The notes under the pieces: model-generated
Database searches by the model: none
What the model saw: only the letters and a program-made list of their open reading frames with translations
Told to the model about the DNA's origin: nothing
In this document: piece by piece, positions 46,339 through 55,910 of the stretch
How the letters are laid out: each line of letters begins with the position of its first letter
Position numbering within the stretch: position 1 is the first letter of the stretch
Assembly: GCA_012519205.1 (NCBI GenBank)
Contig: JAAYQR010000007.1
Coordinates: 62,001 to 126,000 of the forward strand
DNA: 64,000 bases
Direction of reading: 5' to 3'
Source: Candidatus Epulonipiscium sp.
GTDB lineage: Bacteria > Bacillota > Clostridia > Lachnospirales > Defluviitaleaceae
Made by a program: the position numbers and the translations under genes

Positions 46339-47223
46339 TTGAACCTTAAAAGGCTTAAAATTGCCATTATTGGAGGAGACCTACGGCAAATAAAATTAAT
46401 CAATCTTTTAATAGAAGAAGGAATGGAAGTCCGGGTATTTGGATTAAATGGAATTGATTTTAAGGATAATGTACTCGTTTTTGACACCCTTCATCAAGCA
46501 CTTGCGGGAGCAGATATGATTATTGGACCTATTCCTTGTTCTTCTGACAATACCACATTATTTTCTAAATATCAGGATTCACCCATAAACTTGGAAAATG
46601 TTTTCAAACATATTCCCAAGGGCAAGCTTTTTATGGCAGGAATGATTACTCCTGAAATACAAAAAATCGCAAGATCTTATGACTTTAAAATAGTTGATTT
46701 ATTAAAAAGAGAAGAATTGTCGATTTTAAATGCCATACCTACAGCAGAAGGAGCCATCCAATGTGCTATGGAAAATAGCGAGATTACAATCCATGGCAGT
46801 AGAAGTCTGATACTGGGTTTTGGGAGATGTGGTAAAATACTAGCTCATATACTAAAAGGTATTGGTGCTAATCTCACAGTGGAGGCCAGGAAAGCCGAAG
46901 ATTTAGCCTATATCAAAAGCTATGGATATCAACCAATGGACCTTAGTCGTTTGGAGGAATTTATAGGTGAATTTGATTTTATTTTTAACACAATTCCTTC
47001 TAAGATTTTGGACTTAGAAATGCTTAAAAAAATGAAAAAGGATGTTTTAATAATTGATTTAGCCTCAAAGCCTGGGGGAGTAGATTATGACGGTGCAAAA
47101 GAGCTGGGATTAAAGGCTATCCTTGCTTTAGGTTTACCGGGCAAAGTGGCACCGAAAACAGCAGCATTAATTATTCGCGATACCATATTTAACATATATA
47201 GCGAGATGGGGGTAGTTAAATGA
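46339..47223 (+). CDS. dpaA: Dipicolinate synthase subunit A (SpoVFA)
   Basis: The product is 294 residues from TTG 46339, 6 bases after GGAGGG (46327-46332); the frame is open from 46321. It has an N-terminal domain (LKIAIIGGDLRQIKLINLL), IPTAEGAIQCAMEN, and a Rossmann NAD(P)-binding part (LILGFGRCGKILAHILKGIG). With DpaB it oxidises dihydrodipicolinate-pathway intermediate to dipicolinic acid for the spore core. It overlaps dpaB by 4 bases. It is direct evidence that the organism makes endospores. Confidence 0.95.
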   Translation: MNLKRLKIAIIGGDLRQIKLINLLIEEGMEVRVFGLNGIDFKDNVLVFDTLHQALAGADMIIGPIPCSSDNTTLFSKYQDSPINLENVFKHIPKGKLFMAGMITPEIQKIARSYDFKIVDLLKREELSILNAIPTAEGAIQCAMENSEITIHGSRSLILGFGRCGKILAHILKGIGANLTVEARKAEDLAYIKSYGYQPMDLSRLEEFIGEFDFIFNTIPSKILDLEMLKKMKKDVLIIDLASKPGGVDYDGAKELGLKAILALGLPGKVAPKTAALIIRDTIFNIYSEMGVVK

Positions 47224-47813
47224 GTAGTTTAAAAAATGTAAAGATTGGATTTGCATTATGCGGGTCCTACTGTACCTATGCTAAAGTGATACCAGAAATA
47301 GAAAATTTAGTTCAGGCAGGGGCGGAAGTGTTTCCGATTATGTCATATAATTCCTATCAAACGGATACAAGATTTGGTGCGGCTAAGGACCATATAGATA
47401 GAATTGAAAAAATAACAGGAAAAAGTATAATTAAAACAATTACAGAAGCAGAGCCTTTAGGTCCTGATAATATAGTTGATATATTGATTGTTGCCCCATG
47501 TACAGGAAACACCTTGGCAAAACTTGCCAATGCCATAACCGACACCCCTGTATTAATGGCAGCTAAGGCAATTCTTAGAAATAACAAGCCTGTTGTATTG
47601 GCTGTAGCTACCAATGATGGCCTAGGGGCTAATATAAGAAATATCGGAATTCTTATGAATAGTAAAAAGATATATTTTGTTCCTATGGGTCAGGATAATT
47701 ATAAAAAAAAGCCAAACTCTATAGTGGCAGATATGCATTTGATATCAAAATCAATAATAAAAGCCTTGAAAGGCGAACAAATCCAGCCGGTGATTATTGA
47801 TATGAATAAGTGA
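47220..47813 (+). CDS. dpaB: Dipicolinate synthase subunit B (SpoVFB)
   Basis: The 197-residue flavoprotein-fold protein has IGFALCGSYCTYAKVIPEIE near the start, SYNSYQTDTRFG, and VAPCTGNTLAKLANAITDTP. It is related to the flavoprotein family of phosphopantothenoylcysteine decarboxylases and is the partner of DpaA. The ATGA overlap with dpaA indicates equal production. In Bacillus asd-dapG-dapA follow; here they do not. Confidence 0.95.
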   Translation: MSSLKNVKIGFALCGSYCTYAKVIPEIENLVQAGAEVFPIMSYNSYQTDTRFGAAKDHIDRIEKITGKSIIKTITEAEPLGPDNIVDILIVAPCTGNTLAKLANAITDTPVLMAAKAILRNNKPVVLAVATNDGLGANIRNIGILMNSKKIYFVPMGQDNYKKKPNSIVADMHLISKSIIKALKGEQIQPVIIDMNK

Positions 47814-47826
47814 TAGGTATTTCTAT

Positions 47827-47856
47827 TTGCATCTGAGGTAAAGAATATGGCATAAT
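47827..47856 (+). promoter_or_regulatory. Candidate vegetative promoter before tepA
   Basis: TTGCAT (47827-47832) and CATAAT (47851-47856) are 18 bases apart, with TG one base before the -10 (extended -10). It overlaps in location with a possible forespore promoter slightly downstream. Confidence 0.45.
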
Positions 47857-47862
47857 ATTTTT

Positions 47863-47892
47863 GAATGAACTCCTCTTAAACGACCCATACTA
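47863..47892 (+). promoter_or_regulatory. Candidate forespore (sigma-F/G-like) promoter before tepA
   Basis: TGAATG (47862-47867) and CATACTA (47886-47892) are about 18 bases apart. They resemble the sigma-G pattern (GnATA-like -35, CATnnTA -10). The gene lies in a sporulation neighbourhood. The match is weak at the -35, and spacing is at the long end. Confidence 0.3.
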
Positions 47893-47928
47893 AAAATAAA
47901 CATTATATTATTAAAGAGGAGAAATTTT

Positions 47929-48654
47929 ATGAACAATGAAACCATACCCAAGGAATGCAATAAGGAACAAGACCCTGTAACTGAATCCATAAAAGAATTT
48001 GGTCAGATGCCTTTACCAAAAGATAATGATAGAAATAAACAAAGGATTCACTGTCTCACTATTATAGGTCAAATTGAAGGGCATATCGCCCTACCGCCTC
48101 AAAACAAAACAACAAAGTATGAGCATGTGATTCCACAATTGGTGGCAATAAGGGATAATGATGAAATTGACGGGGTAATTTTGGTACTAAACACCGTTGG
48201 TGGAGATGTGGAAGCAGGGCTTGCCATTGCAGAGATGATTGCCTCCTTGGGGAAACCAACGGTATCTTTAGTGCTGGGCGGAGGACATTCCATTGGGGTT
48301 CCCCTGGCAGTATCCGCAAAATATTCTTTTATAGCCTCCAGTGCCACTATGACCATTCATCCTGTTCGTATGAGTGGTACGGTTATAGGAGTCCCCCAAA
48401 CCTTTGAATATTTCGATAAAATGCAAGAAAGGATTGTTGATTTTGTTTCGCGAAAATCAAAAATTTCTCAACAGCGTTTTAAAGAACTCATGCTTGATAC
48501 CGGGAAGCTGGCAAAGGACGTTGGGACAATCGTCATAGGGGAAGAAGCTGTAAAAGAAAAGCTAATTGATGAGGTGGGTGGATTGGATGATGCCTTAAAA
48601 AAACTATATGCCTTAATTGAAGAAGACAAAAAATCCAAGGAGGATAAAAAGTGA
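47929..48654 (+). CDS. tepA: ClpP-fold serine protease-like protein (TepA)
   Basis: The 241-residue product has the ClpP/crotonase fold. The Ser nucleophile region is [16 protein letters not shown] and the His region [36 protein letters not shown] is the substrate-loop region. It lacks a signal peptide. It matches B. subtilis TepA (YmfB) in family and in gene order (tepA-ylzJ-spoIIIE). TepA has been linked to protein translocation and, in Bacillus, to spore protein degradation; substrates are unclear. AAAGAGGAGAAA precedes the ATG. Confidence 0.9.
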   Translation: MNNETIPKECNKEQDPVTESIKEFGQMPLPKDNDRNKQRIHCLTIIGQIEGHIALPPQNKTTKYEHVIPQLVAIRDNDEIDGVILVLNTVGGDVEAGLAIAEMIASLGKPTVSLVLGGGHSIGVPLAVSAKYSFIASSATMTIHPVRMSGTVIGVPQTFEYFDKMQERIVDFVSRKSKISQQRFKELMLDTGKLAKDVGTIVIGEEAVKEKLIDEVGGLDDALKKLYALIEEDKKSKEDKK

Positions 48655-48878
48655 TTTACTCTATCATACCTAATGAGGTCATCTTTAGTGTTTTAAAAAG
48701 CGATGAAAGTTTTAAACTTGAAGAAGTAGAATACAGAGGATGCTTATTGCAAATTGCTGTAGATAGGGATAAAGGAGCAAGTATACAAAGAATCATATCC
48801 ACAGATCCAAGAGATTATCTAAATCAGGAATTACAACCGGGCACTATCTTTTCTATGGAAAAAATCAACAGATTCTGA
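48651..48878 (+). CDS. ylzJ: YlzJ-like protein
   Basis: The 75-residue protein begins [12 protein letters not shown] and contains [20 protein letters not shown] and [19 protein letters not shown]. Its length and place between tepA and the ftsK/spoIIIE gene match YlzJ. Its ATG overlaps the tepA stop by 4 bases, so the two are made together. Its function is unknown. Confidence 0.88.
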   Translation: MIYSIIPNEVIFSVLKSDESFKLEEVEYRGCLLQIAVDRDKGASIQRIISTDPRDYLNQELQPGTIFSMEKINRF

Positions 48879-48897
48879 ACAAAAATATAAAATCATA

Positions 48898-48926
48898 TTA
48901 CAAAAACATTTAAACAGTGTTATAAT
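48898..48926 (+). promoter_or_regulatory. Candidate ftsK promoter
   Basis: A perfect TATAAT at 48921-48926 lies 17 bases after a weak -35 (TTACAA, 48898-48903). Transcription would start near 48933, directly before a terminator-like hairpin. Confidence 0.4.
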
Positions 48927-48936
48927 TGTGTTAAAC

Positions 48937-48961
48937 GTGTTAGCAAAAGCTAGCACTTTTT
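48937..48961 (+). terminator. Terminator-like hairpin before ftsK
   Basis: GTGTTAGC (48937-48944) pairs with GCTAGCAC (48949-48956), one G-U pair, loop AAAA, followed by TTTTT. It may end the tepA-ylzJ transcript. If the TATAAT at 48921 is used, it would lie in the ftsK leader. Confidence 0.55.
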
Positions 48962-48984
48962 ATTTAAAAAGGGGAAGGACAAAT

Positions 48985-51351
48985 ATGAAAAGAAAGACAA
49001 GCAGCAGTACTAAAAAAAACATTAAAAAACCTATAAGCAAAGTAAAATCTCCTAGGGGACCATTGTCCCAAGAAATCCAAGGGATATTTATTTTTGCCAT
49101 AGCACTTATTTTTGGAGTGGGTATATATACTAAACAGGGTGGATTAATCGGAAGATGGATTCATCACTTTTTTATGGGGATTATGGGTATTGCCGCCTAT
49201 GGATTACCTATACTTATTTCCATAGCAGGGATGCTTATGCTTCTTAAGAAAATGAACAATTATACTAGGATTAAAATGGCTATGAGTTTTGCTTTATTGG
49301 TTTTGGTATCTACATTTGTCCACAGTATGAATTTAGCTTCATATTCCATAGTGGGGATAAATTTGTGGGAGAAAATAAAGTATTTTTACGGCAGAGGTAA
49401 TTGGAATAATGGGGGAGTAATAGGTGCTGCATTAGGCAATTTTTTACTAAAGATAATTGGCATATATGGTACTTATATTTTAATTATCACCCTTTTTATC
49501 ATAATATTTATTTTATTAACTGGTAGATCCTTCGTAGAAGGGATTATTTTAATTTCAAAATTGCTTGCAAAACAAATATGCAAGATAAAAAATCTAATAC
49601 ATAGCTATCAAAAGGTTCAAGAAGACAGAAGTTTAAAAAGGAAAGAAAAGCACAAAATCAAAGAAGAAAATAAAAACATATCCAGGGAAGAAAATACACC
49701 GCAAGATGAACATGTACATATAGAAGCTACTAGGGATACAGTAGAAAAAGATAAGGAAATAAAAGTATTGGATTTTGCCCAAAAACAAGAACATCAAAAA
49801 AGCAATAAGGAACCTATAAAAAAAGAAACAAAACAAAATCCAGATGTCGAAAAATCCATGGATAATATTTCTTCTGGAAATAGTCCAATAAATTATAAAT
49901 TTCCTTCTATTGGTTTGTTACAACTAAACGAAAGCACTGTAACATCTAATTCTAAGAAGATGATGCTAGATAATGCCAAAAAGTTAGAAAAAACCTTATC
50001 TAGTTTTGGGGTAAATGCAAAGGTGCTACAGATTAGTAGGGGACCTGCTGTAACAAGATACGAATTGCAGCCCAGTCAGGGAGTAAAGGTAAGCAAGATT
50101 GTAAATTTAGCAGATGATATCGCCCTTAACTTAGCTGCGGCAGGAATAAGGATAGAAGCCCCAATACCCGGGAAAGCCGCTGTGGGGATAGAGGTGCCTA
50201 ATAAGGAAGCACAGTCCGTATTTTTAAGAGAAGTGATTGAAGGGGATGAATTTGACAAGTTCCCATCTAAACTGGCTTTTGCCCTAGGAAAGGATATTGC
50301 CGGTAATTCTGTAGTGACAGATATTGCTAGGATGCCCCATTTGCTTATTGCAGGGGCAACCGGTTCAGGTAAGAGTGTATGTATTAATACCTTAATTACA
50401 AGTATTCTCTATAAGGCTAACCCTAATGAAGTAAAGTTATTAATGATTGACCCTAAGGTGGTTGAATTAAGTGTATATAATGGAATACCCCATCTTATGA
50501 TTCCTGTTGTCACAGATCCTAAAAAAGCAGCAGGGGCCCTTAACTGGGCAGTACAGGAAATGACTAATCGCTATAAACTTTTTGCAGAAAATAATGTTAG
50601 GGATATTAAGGGTTATAATAATATGAAAAAAGATCAGACAGAAGAAGATAACGTGGAAACAATGCCCCAGATGGTGATAATCATTGATGAATTGGCGGAT
50701 TTAATGATGAGCGCCCCGGGAGATGTTGAGGATGCTATTTGCCGTTTAGCACAAATGGCAAGGGCAGCAGGCATACATCTGGTGATTGCTACCCAAAGGC
50801 CTTCAGTTGATGTAATCACAGGGGTTATTAAGGCAAATATTCCTTCAAGACTTGCTTTTGCGGTTTCCTCAGGAACGGATTCTAGGACTATCTTAGATAT
50901 GGTGGGGGCAGAGAAGCTCCTAGGAAAAGGTGATATGCTATTTTACCCCGTAGGAGCTTCAAAACCTGTAAGGATTCAGGGGGCGTTTATTTCTGATAAA
51001 GAAGTAGAAAGTATAGTAGAAAGTATTAAAACTACTGGAAGTGCAGAATATGATGAGGATGTACTTGAAAAAATAACATCCTCCGGCAGTCTACCCTCAG
51101 AGGGAGAGGCGGTGGATGAATTTTTAGACCAGGCAATTGAAATGGTCATCGATAAAGAAAAGGCATCTATTTCTATGCTTCAAAGATACCTAAGAATCGG
51201 ATTTAATAGGGCAGCAAGGATAATGGAAGAAATGGAGCAAAGAAATATTGTAGGTCCCGATGAGGGAAGCAAACCAAGAAAAGTCCTTATTAGCAAGGAA
51301 GAATTTGAACAAATAAAATTAGACACTGGACAAAAAGCATCTAATTTGTAA
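48985..51351 (+). CDS. ftsK: DNA translocase FtsK/SpoIIIE
   Basis: The product is 788 residues from ATG 48985, behind GGGGAAGGA (48971-48979); the frame is open from 48928. Four membrane helices lie in the first 190 residues, followed by a Lys/Glu-rich linker (about 215-300). The motor domain has Walker A GATGSGKS (457-464) and Walker B VIIIDELADLMM. A C-terminal gamma winged helix (ISMLQRYLRIGFNRAARIME) reads KOPS/SRS sequences. It pumps chromosomes away from the division or sporulation septum. Position after ylzJ matches spoIIIE. Confidence 0.96.
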   Translation: MKRKTSSSTKKNIKKPISKVKSPRGPLSQEIQGIFIFAIALIFGVGIYTKQGGLIGRWIHHFFMGIMGIAAYGLPILISIAGMLMLLKKMNNYTRIKMAMSFALLVLVSTFVHSMNLASYSIVGINLWEKIKYFYGRGNWNNGGVIGAALGNFLLKIIGIYGTYILIITLFIIIFILLTGRSFVEGIILISKLLAKQICKIKNLIHSYQKVQEDRSLKRKEKHKIKEENKNISREENTPQDEHVHIEATRDTVEKDKEIKVLDFAQKQEHQKSNKEPIKKETKQNPDVEKSMDNISSGNSPINYKFPSIGLLQLNESTVTSNSKKMMLDNAKKLEKTLSSFGVNAKVLQISRGPAVTRYELQPSQGVKVSKIVNLADDIALNLAAAGIRIEAPIPGKAAVGIEVPNKEAQSVFLREVIEGDEFDKFPSKLAFALGKDIAGNSVVTDIARMPHLLIAGATGSGKSVCINTLITSILYKANPNEVKLLMIDPKVVELSVYNGIPHLMIPVVTDPKKAAGALNWAVQEMTNRYKLFAENNVRDIKGYNNMKKDQTEEDNVETMPQMVIIIDELADLMMSAPGDVEDAICRLAQMARAAGIHLVIATQRPSVDVITGVIKANIPSRLAFAVSSGTDSRTILDMVGAEKLLGKGDMLFYPVGASKPVRIQGAFISDKEVESIVESIKTTGSAEYDEDVLEKITSSGSLPSEGEAVDEFLDQAIEMVIDKEKASISMLQRYLRIGFNRAARIMEEMEQRNIVGPDEGSKPRKVLISKEEFEQIKLDTGQKASNL

Positions 51352-51407
51352 TACTGTAAACAGCATTTGCAAATGAAACATTTTAAAGTTTTGAGGGAGG
51401 ATAACAA

Positions 51408-53078
51408 ATGAAAAGTGATATTGAAATTGCACAGGAAGCAGCCATAAAACCTATTACTGAAATTGCTTCAAACCTTAACATCAATACGGATGATTTAGAA
51501 CTATATGGAAAATACAAAGCGAAGTTATCCAATACCCTATGGGAAAAGGTAGGAAACAATAAGGATGGGAAATTAGTTTTAGTAACCGCAATTAATCCTA
51601 CTCCGGCTGGAGAAGGAAAGACCACCATATCTGTCGGTCTCGGACAAGCCCTTTGTAGACTAAATAAAAAGGCTATTGTGGCTCTTCGAGAACCTTCCCT
51701 AGGGCCTTGTATGGGAGTCAAAGGGGGAGCAGCTGGGGGTGGATATGCCCAGGTGGTTCCTATGGAAGACATCAACCTTCATTTTACAGGGGATATCCAT
51801 GCTATTTCAACAGCCCATAATTTGCTTTCGGCAGTTATAGATAATCATATTCAACAGGGCAACGAACTGCAAATTGATCCAAGACAAATCCTTTGGAAAA
51901 GAGTCATAGATATGAATGACAGAGCTTTAAGAAATATAGTAGTGGGCTTAGGGGGCAGGGCCCATGGAATGCCTAGGGAAGACGGATATATGATTACAGT
52001 GGCCTCAGAAGTCATGGCGATACTTTGTCTTTCCAAGGATTTAGAAGATTTAAAAGAAAGACTGGGGAAAATTATTGTAGCCTATAATTTTAATAAGGAT
52101 CCAATAACCCCTAATGATTTGGGAGTAAATGGGGCAATGGCAGCCCTGCTTAAGGATGCCCTAAAGCCTAATTTAGTTCAAACTTTAGAAAACACCCCTG
52201 TTATTATGCATGGAGGTCCGTTTGCAAATATTGCCCATGGATGCAATAGCATTAGGGCAACTCAATTGGCCTTAAAACTTTCTGATATTGTAGTAACAGA
52301 AGCAGGTTTTGGAGCAGATTTAGGAGCAGAAAAGTTTTTGGACATTAAATGTCGTTTGGGGGGATTAAAACCAGATGCAGTGGTATTGGTAGCTACCATC
52401 AGGGCCTTAAAGTATAATGGGGGAATTGCCAAGGACCAACTAAGTATAGAAAATTTAGGGGCCCTTCAAAAAGGCTTTGTAAACCTTGAAAAACATATAG
52501 AAAACATAAATCAATATAAGACCCCTATTGTAGTGACCCTTAATGCCTTTTCTACAGATACGGATGAAGAGATTGCCTATGTTAAAGAAAAATGTGAAGC
52601 CATGGGATGTTCTTTTGCTATTTCTAAAGTATGGGAAAAAGGAGGGGAAGGTGGATTGGAACTGGCACATCAAGTCATCGATACCCTAGAAAACAAACCT
52701 TCAAATTTCCAAGTCCTATATGATGCCCATGATACTATAACAGAAAAAATAGAAACCATAGCAAAGAAAATATACGGGGCAAAGGGAGTTGTATTTACCC
52801 CTAAGGCAAGGGCAGATATGAAACAAATCGAGGATATGAATTTGGATAAGATGCCCATATGCATTGCCAAAACACAATACTCCCTATCGGATAACCCCGC
52901 CTTACTTGGACGGCCGAAAGATTTTGAAGTTACCGTTAGGGAATTGAAATTATCTGCTGGGGCTGGATTTATCGTTGCTTTAACCGGAGAAATCATGACA
53001 ATGCCAGGGCTTCCTAAAAAACCAGCAGCAATGAATATAGATATTAATAGCAATGGACAAATTACAGGATTATTCTAG
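51408..53078 (+). CDS. fhs: Formate--tetrahydrofolate ligase
   Basis: The 556-residue product has the ATP-binding loop [20 protein letters not shown] and the family marks [20 protein letters not shown] and [18 protein letters not shown]. It joins formate to THF, forming 10-formyl-THF for purine synthesis or, in acetogens, the methyl branch of the Wood-Ljungdahl pathway. folD follows after 9 bases, giving a C1 unit. TGAGGGAGG (51391-51399) is the ribosome binding site. Confidence 0.97.
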   Translation: MKSDIEIAQEAAIKPITEIASNLNINTDDLELYGKYKAKLSNTLWEKVGNNKDGKLVLVTAINPTPAGEGKTTISVGLGQALCRLNKKAIVALREPSLGPCMGVKGGAAGGGYAQVVPMEDINLHFTGDIHAISTAHNLLSAVIDNHIQQGNELQIDPRQILWKRVIDMNDRALRNIVVGLGGRAHGMPREDGYMITVASEVMAILCLSKDLEDLKERLGKIIVAYNFNKDPITPNDLGVNGAMAALLKDALKPNLVQTLENTPVIMHGGPFANIAHGCNSIRATQLALKLSDIVVTEAGFGADLGAEKFLDIKCRLGGLKPDAVVLVATIRALKYNGGIAKDQLSIENLGALQKGFVNLEKHIENINQYKTPIVVTLNAFSTDTDEEIAYVKEKCEAMGCSFAISKVWEKGGEGGLELAHQVIDTLENKPSNFQVLYDAHDTITEKIETIAKKIYGAKGVVFTPKARADMKQIEDMNLDKMPICIAKTQYSLSDNPALLGRPKDFEVTVRELKLSAGAGFIVALTGEIMTMPGLPKKPAAMNIDINSNGQITGLF

Positions 53079-53087
53079 GAGGATTTT

Positions 53088-53930
53088 ATGGATACGATTT
53101 TAATAGATGGGAAAAAAATAGCACAGGATATAAAAGATGAACTAAAAACGGAAGTCGAAGCCCTTAAACAAAGAGGAATAACCCCAGGATTAGCCGTTGT
53201 ATTGGTTGGGGAAAATCCTGCCTCTAAGGTCTATGTAAACAATAAAAAAAAGGCCTGTGAATACATAGGAGTCCGTTCATTTTCCTATGAGCTTCCAAAA
53301 GAAACAACGGAAGAAGAGCTATTAAAACTTATAGATGTACTCAATCACACAAAAGAGGTAAACGGTATATTAGTTCAGCTTCCCCTGCCCCAACATATAG
53401 ATGAAAATAAGGTTCTTTTATCCATTGACCCTAAAAAGGATGTAGATTGTTTCCATCCTATAAACGTAGGATTGATTACAATAGGGGAATTAGATGGATT
53501 TTTACCTTGCACCCCTGCAGGAATCATAGAATTAATCAAAAGAACCCAAATTGAAATTGAAGGAAAAAAATGTGTCATAGTAGGTAGGAGCAATATCGTT
53601 GGAAAGCCTGTGGCTTTGCTATTACTAAGCAATAATGGAACAGTAGAAATCTGTCACTCACGCACAAAGGATTTGGCTAAGGTATGTAAAAGTGCCGATA
53701 TCCTCGTGGCAGCTATAGGCAAACCTAACTTTATCACCGCTGATATGGTTAAGGAAGGTGCCATACTCATAGATGTCGGGATTAACCGTTTAGAAAATGG
53801 CAAATTATGTGGTGATATAGATTTTGAAAACTGTAAACAAAAGGCAACAGCCATCACTCCAGTTCCCGGAGGAGTAGGGCCTATGACCATTGCTATGTTA
53901 ATGAAAAATTGTGTAAAGGCAGCATTGTAG
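53088..53930 (+). CDS. folD: Methylenetetrahydrofolate dehydrogenase / cyclohydrolase FolD
   Basis: The 280-residue product has the FolD marks VGENPASKVYVNNKKKAC (with the catalytic Lys), ILVQLPLPQHIDE, CTPAGIIELI, VVGRSNIVGKPVALLLL-like IVGRSNIVGKPVALLLLSNN, and the ending TPVPGGVGPMTIAMLMKN. It interconverts 5,10-methylene-THF and 10-formyl-THF, directly following Fhs in the pathway. GGAGGA precedes the ATG. Confidence 0.97.
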   Translation: MDTILIDGKKIAQDIKDELKTEVEALKQRGITPGLAVVLVGENPASKVYVNNKKKACEYIGVRSFSYELPKETTEEELLKLIDVLNHTKEVNGILVQLPLPQHIDENKVLLSIDPKKDVDCFHPINVGLITIGELDGFLPCTPAGIIELIKRTQIEIEGKKCVIVGRSNIVGKPVALLLLSNNGTVEICHSRTKDLAKVCKSADILVAAIGKPNFITADMVKEGAILIDVGINRLENGKLCGDIDFENCKQKATAITPVPGGVGPMTIAMLMKNCVKAAL

Positions 53931-53960
53931 ATTGTGTGAATAGCTAGGAAGGGGATTATT

Positions 53961-55304
53961 TTGTCAATTAGAATAGCATTTGTTTCCTTAGGTTGTGACA
54001 AAAATTTAGTAGACAGTGAAGTAATGCTTGCTCTATTACAAAAGGCGGGTTTTATTTTAATACCTGATGAAGATCAAGCAGAAGTACTAGTGGTTAATAC
54101 CTGTTGTTTTATACAGGATGCCAAAGAAGAAAGCATTGAGAATATATTAGAAATGGCAGAGTATAAAAAACATGGCAATTGTAGGGCACTTATTGTAACC
54201 GGTTGTATGGCAGAGCGCTACAAGGAGGAAATACTATTAGAAATCCCCGAAGTAGATGCTGTAGTTGGAACCACAAGTTACGAAAATATTGTAGAAGTAG
54301 TGCAAGAGGTTATACAGGGGAAAAAGGTCCAAAGATTTAAGCCCATAGATGCCAAGCTTAATGAAGATAATGAAAGAATAATAAGTACAGGGGGGTACTT
54401 TGCATACCTTAAGATTGCAGAGGGCTGCAATAATAAATGTACATATTGTATTATTCCAAAGCTTAGGGGTTCTTATAGAAGCCGTTCCATAGAAAGTTTG
54501 CTTAAGGAAGCAAAAACCCTAGCCCATCAAGGGGTAAAAGAACTTATATTAGTTGCCCAAGACACCACTAGATATGGATGTGATTTATATGGGAAAAAAA
54601 GGCTTCCACAACTTTTGACCAAACTATGTGAAATTGAAGGACTGGAATGGATTCGACTTTTATACTGCTACCCCGAGGAAATAACCGATGAACTTATAGA
54701 AGTGATTGCAAGGGAAAAAAAGATATGTAAATACTTAGATATGCCAATACAACATGCCAATAACTCTGTTTTAAAAAGAATGGGAAGAAAAAGCAATAAG
54801 GAAGAACTAATTGAACTTATCAATAAAATGAGGAAAAAGATTCCAGAAATTTGTCTTAGAACAACTCTAATACTTGGATTTCCAGGGGAAACCAAGGAAG
54901 AGTACGATGATTTGGTGGACTTTGTAAATAGGGTGAAATTTGATCGTTTAGGTGTTTTTTCTTACTCAAAAGAAGAAGGTACCGCAGCTGCCAAAATGAG
55001 TGGACAGATTTCGAATAATGTTAAAGAGTCTAGAAAAAATAACATTATGCAAATACAAGAAAATATTTGTGCAGAAAAATCTAGGGCATTTATAGGAAAA
55101 ACTTTAGATGTCATTATAGAAGGAAAGCTTCCTAAAGAGAATATATATTGTGGGAGAACCTATAGGGATTCTCCAGAAATAGATGGAATGGTATTTATTC
55201 AAACCGATAAAGAAATTTTATCCGGAGAGTTTATTAAAGTAATTGTAACCAAAGCCCAAGAATATGATTTAATAGGGGAGATAATTAATGAACCTAGCAA
55301 ATAA
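53961..55304 (+). CDS. rimO: Ribosomal protein S12 methylthiotransferase RimO
   Basis: The product is 447 residues from TTG 53961 behind AAGGGGAT. An N-terminal UPF0004 domain carries three cluster cysteines (SLGCDKNLVDSE, NTCCFIQDA, VTGCMAERYKEE). The radical-SAM domain has CNNKCTYCIIPKLRGSYRSR (CxxxCxxC), and a C-terminal TRAM domain closes it. The SLGCDKNLVDSE start is typical of RimO rather than MiaB. It methylthiolates Asp in uS12. It overlaps pgsA by 17 bases. Confidence 0.95.
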   Translation: MSIRIAFVSLGCDKNLVDSEVMLALLQKAGFILIPDEDQAEVLVVNTCCFIQDAKEESIENILEMAEYKKHGNCRALIVTGCMAERYKEEILLEIPEVDAVVGTTSYENIVEVVQEVIQGKKVQRFKPIDAKLNEDNERIISTGGYFAYLKIAEGCNNKCTYCIIPKLRGSYRSRSIESLLKEAKTLAHQGVKELILVAQDTTRYGCDLYGKKRLPQLLTKLCEIEGLEWIRLLYCYPEEITDELIEVIAREKKICKYLDMPIQHANNSVLKRMGRKSNKEELIELINKMRKKIPEICLRTTLILGFPGETKEEYDDLVDFVNRVKFDRLGVFSYSKEEGTAAAKMSGQISNNVKESRKNNIMQIQENICAEKSRAFIGKTLDVIIEGKLPKENIYCGRTYRDSPEIDGMVFIQTDKEILSGEFIKVIVTKAQEYDLIGEIINEPSK

Positions 55305-55821
55305 AATAACCTTTTTAAGAATAGGTATGATTCCTATATTTTTAATCATACTTTTAACTGACTGGATTGGGGACCCCAAGAGAAGAATAATTGCACTCAT
55401 TATATTTATCCTAGCATCTCTTACAGATATGCTAGATGGATATATTGCAAGATCTAGAAATCAAATTACGACCCTAGGTAAGTTCATGGATCCCTTAGCA
55501 GACAAACTTCTTGTGACCTCAGCATTAATAAGTCTAGTTGAATTAGGAGATTTGCCTGCATGGATTGTCACTATCATATTAAGCCGTGAATTTATTATCA
55601 CGGGCTTTAGGATAGTGGCAGCTTCAGAGGGTATAGTCATTGCCGCTAGTTGGTGGGGCAAAATAAAAACTATATCCCAGATGCTTATGATAATCATCAT
55701 CTTATTAAATATTCCTAGCCTATACTTATTAGAAATAATTTTAACCTGGTTGGCGGTTGCTTTTACAATCATATCTGGGGTGGACTATATAGTAAAAAAC
55801 AAGCAAGTTTTTCGTAATTAA
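55288..55821 (+). CDS. pgsA: CDP-diacylglycerol--glycerol-3-phosphate phosphatidyltransferase
   Basis: The 177-residue multi-spanning protein has the CDP-alcohol phosphatidyltransferase motif, with the DG..AR...G...D...D residues in DMLDGYIARSR and LGKFMDPLADK. It makes phosphatidylglycerol phosphate from CDP-diacylglycerol. It overlaps rimO by 17 bases. In many Firmicutes cinA and recA follow; here they do not. Confidence 0.95.
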   Translation: MNLANKITFLRIGMIPIFLIILLTDWIGDPKRRIIALIIFILASLTDMLDGYIARSRNQITTLGKFMDPLADKLLVTSALISLVELGDLPAWIVTIILSREFIITGFRIVAASEGIVIAASWWGKIKTISQMLMIIIILLNIPSLYLLEIILTWLAVAFTIISGVDYIVKNKQVFRN

Positions 55822-55910
55822 AAGGATTCAGTGAAATAAATGTCGAATTTATTTAATAAGAAACATTTTTAGTCTTGAATTTTACTGCGTATTACGAAGG
55901 GGGGACCATT

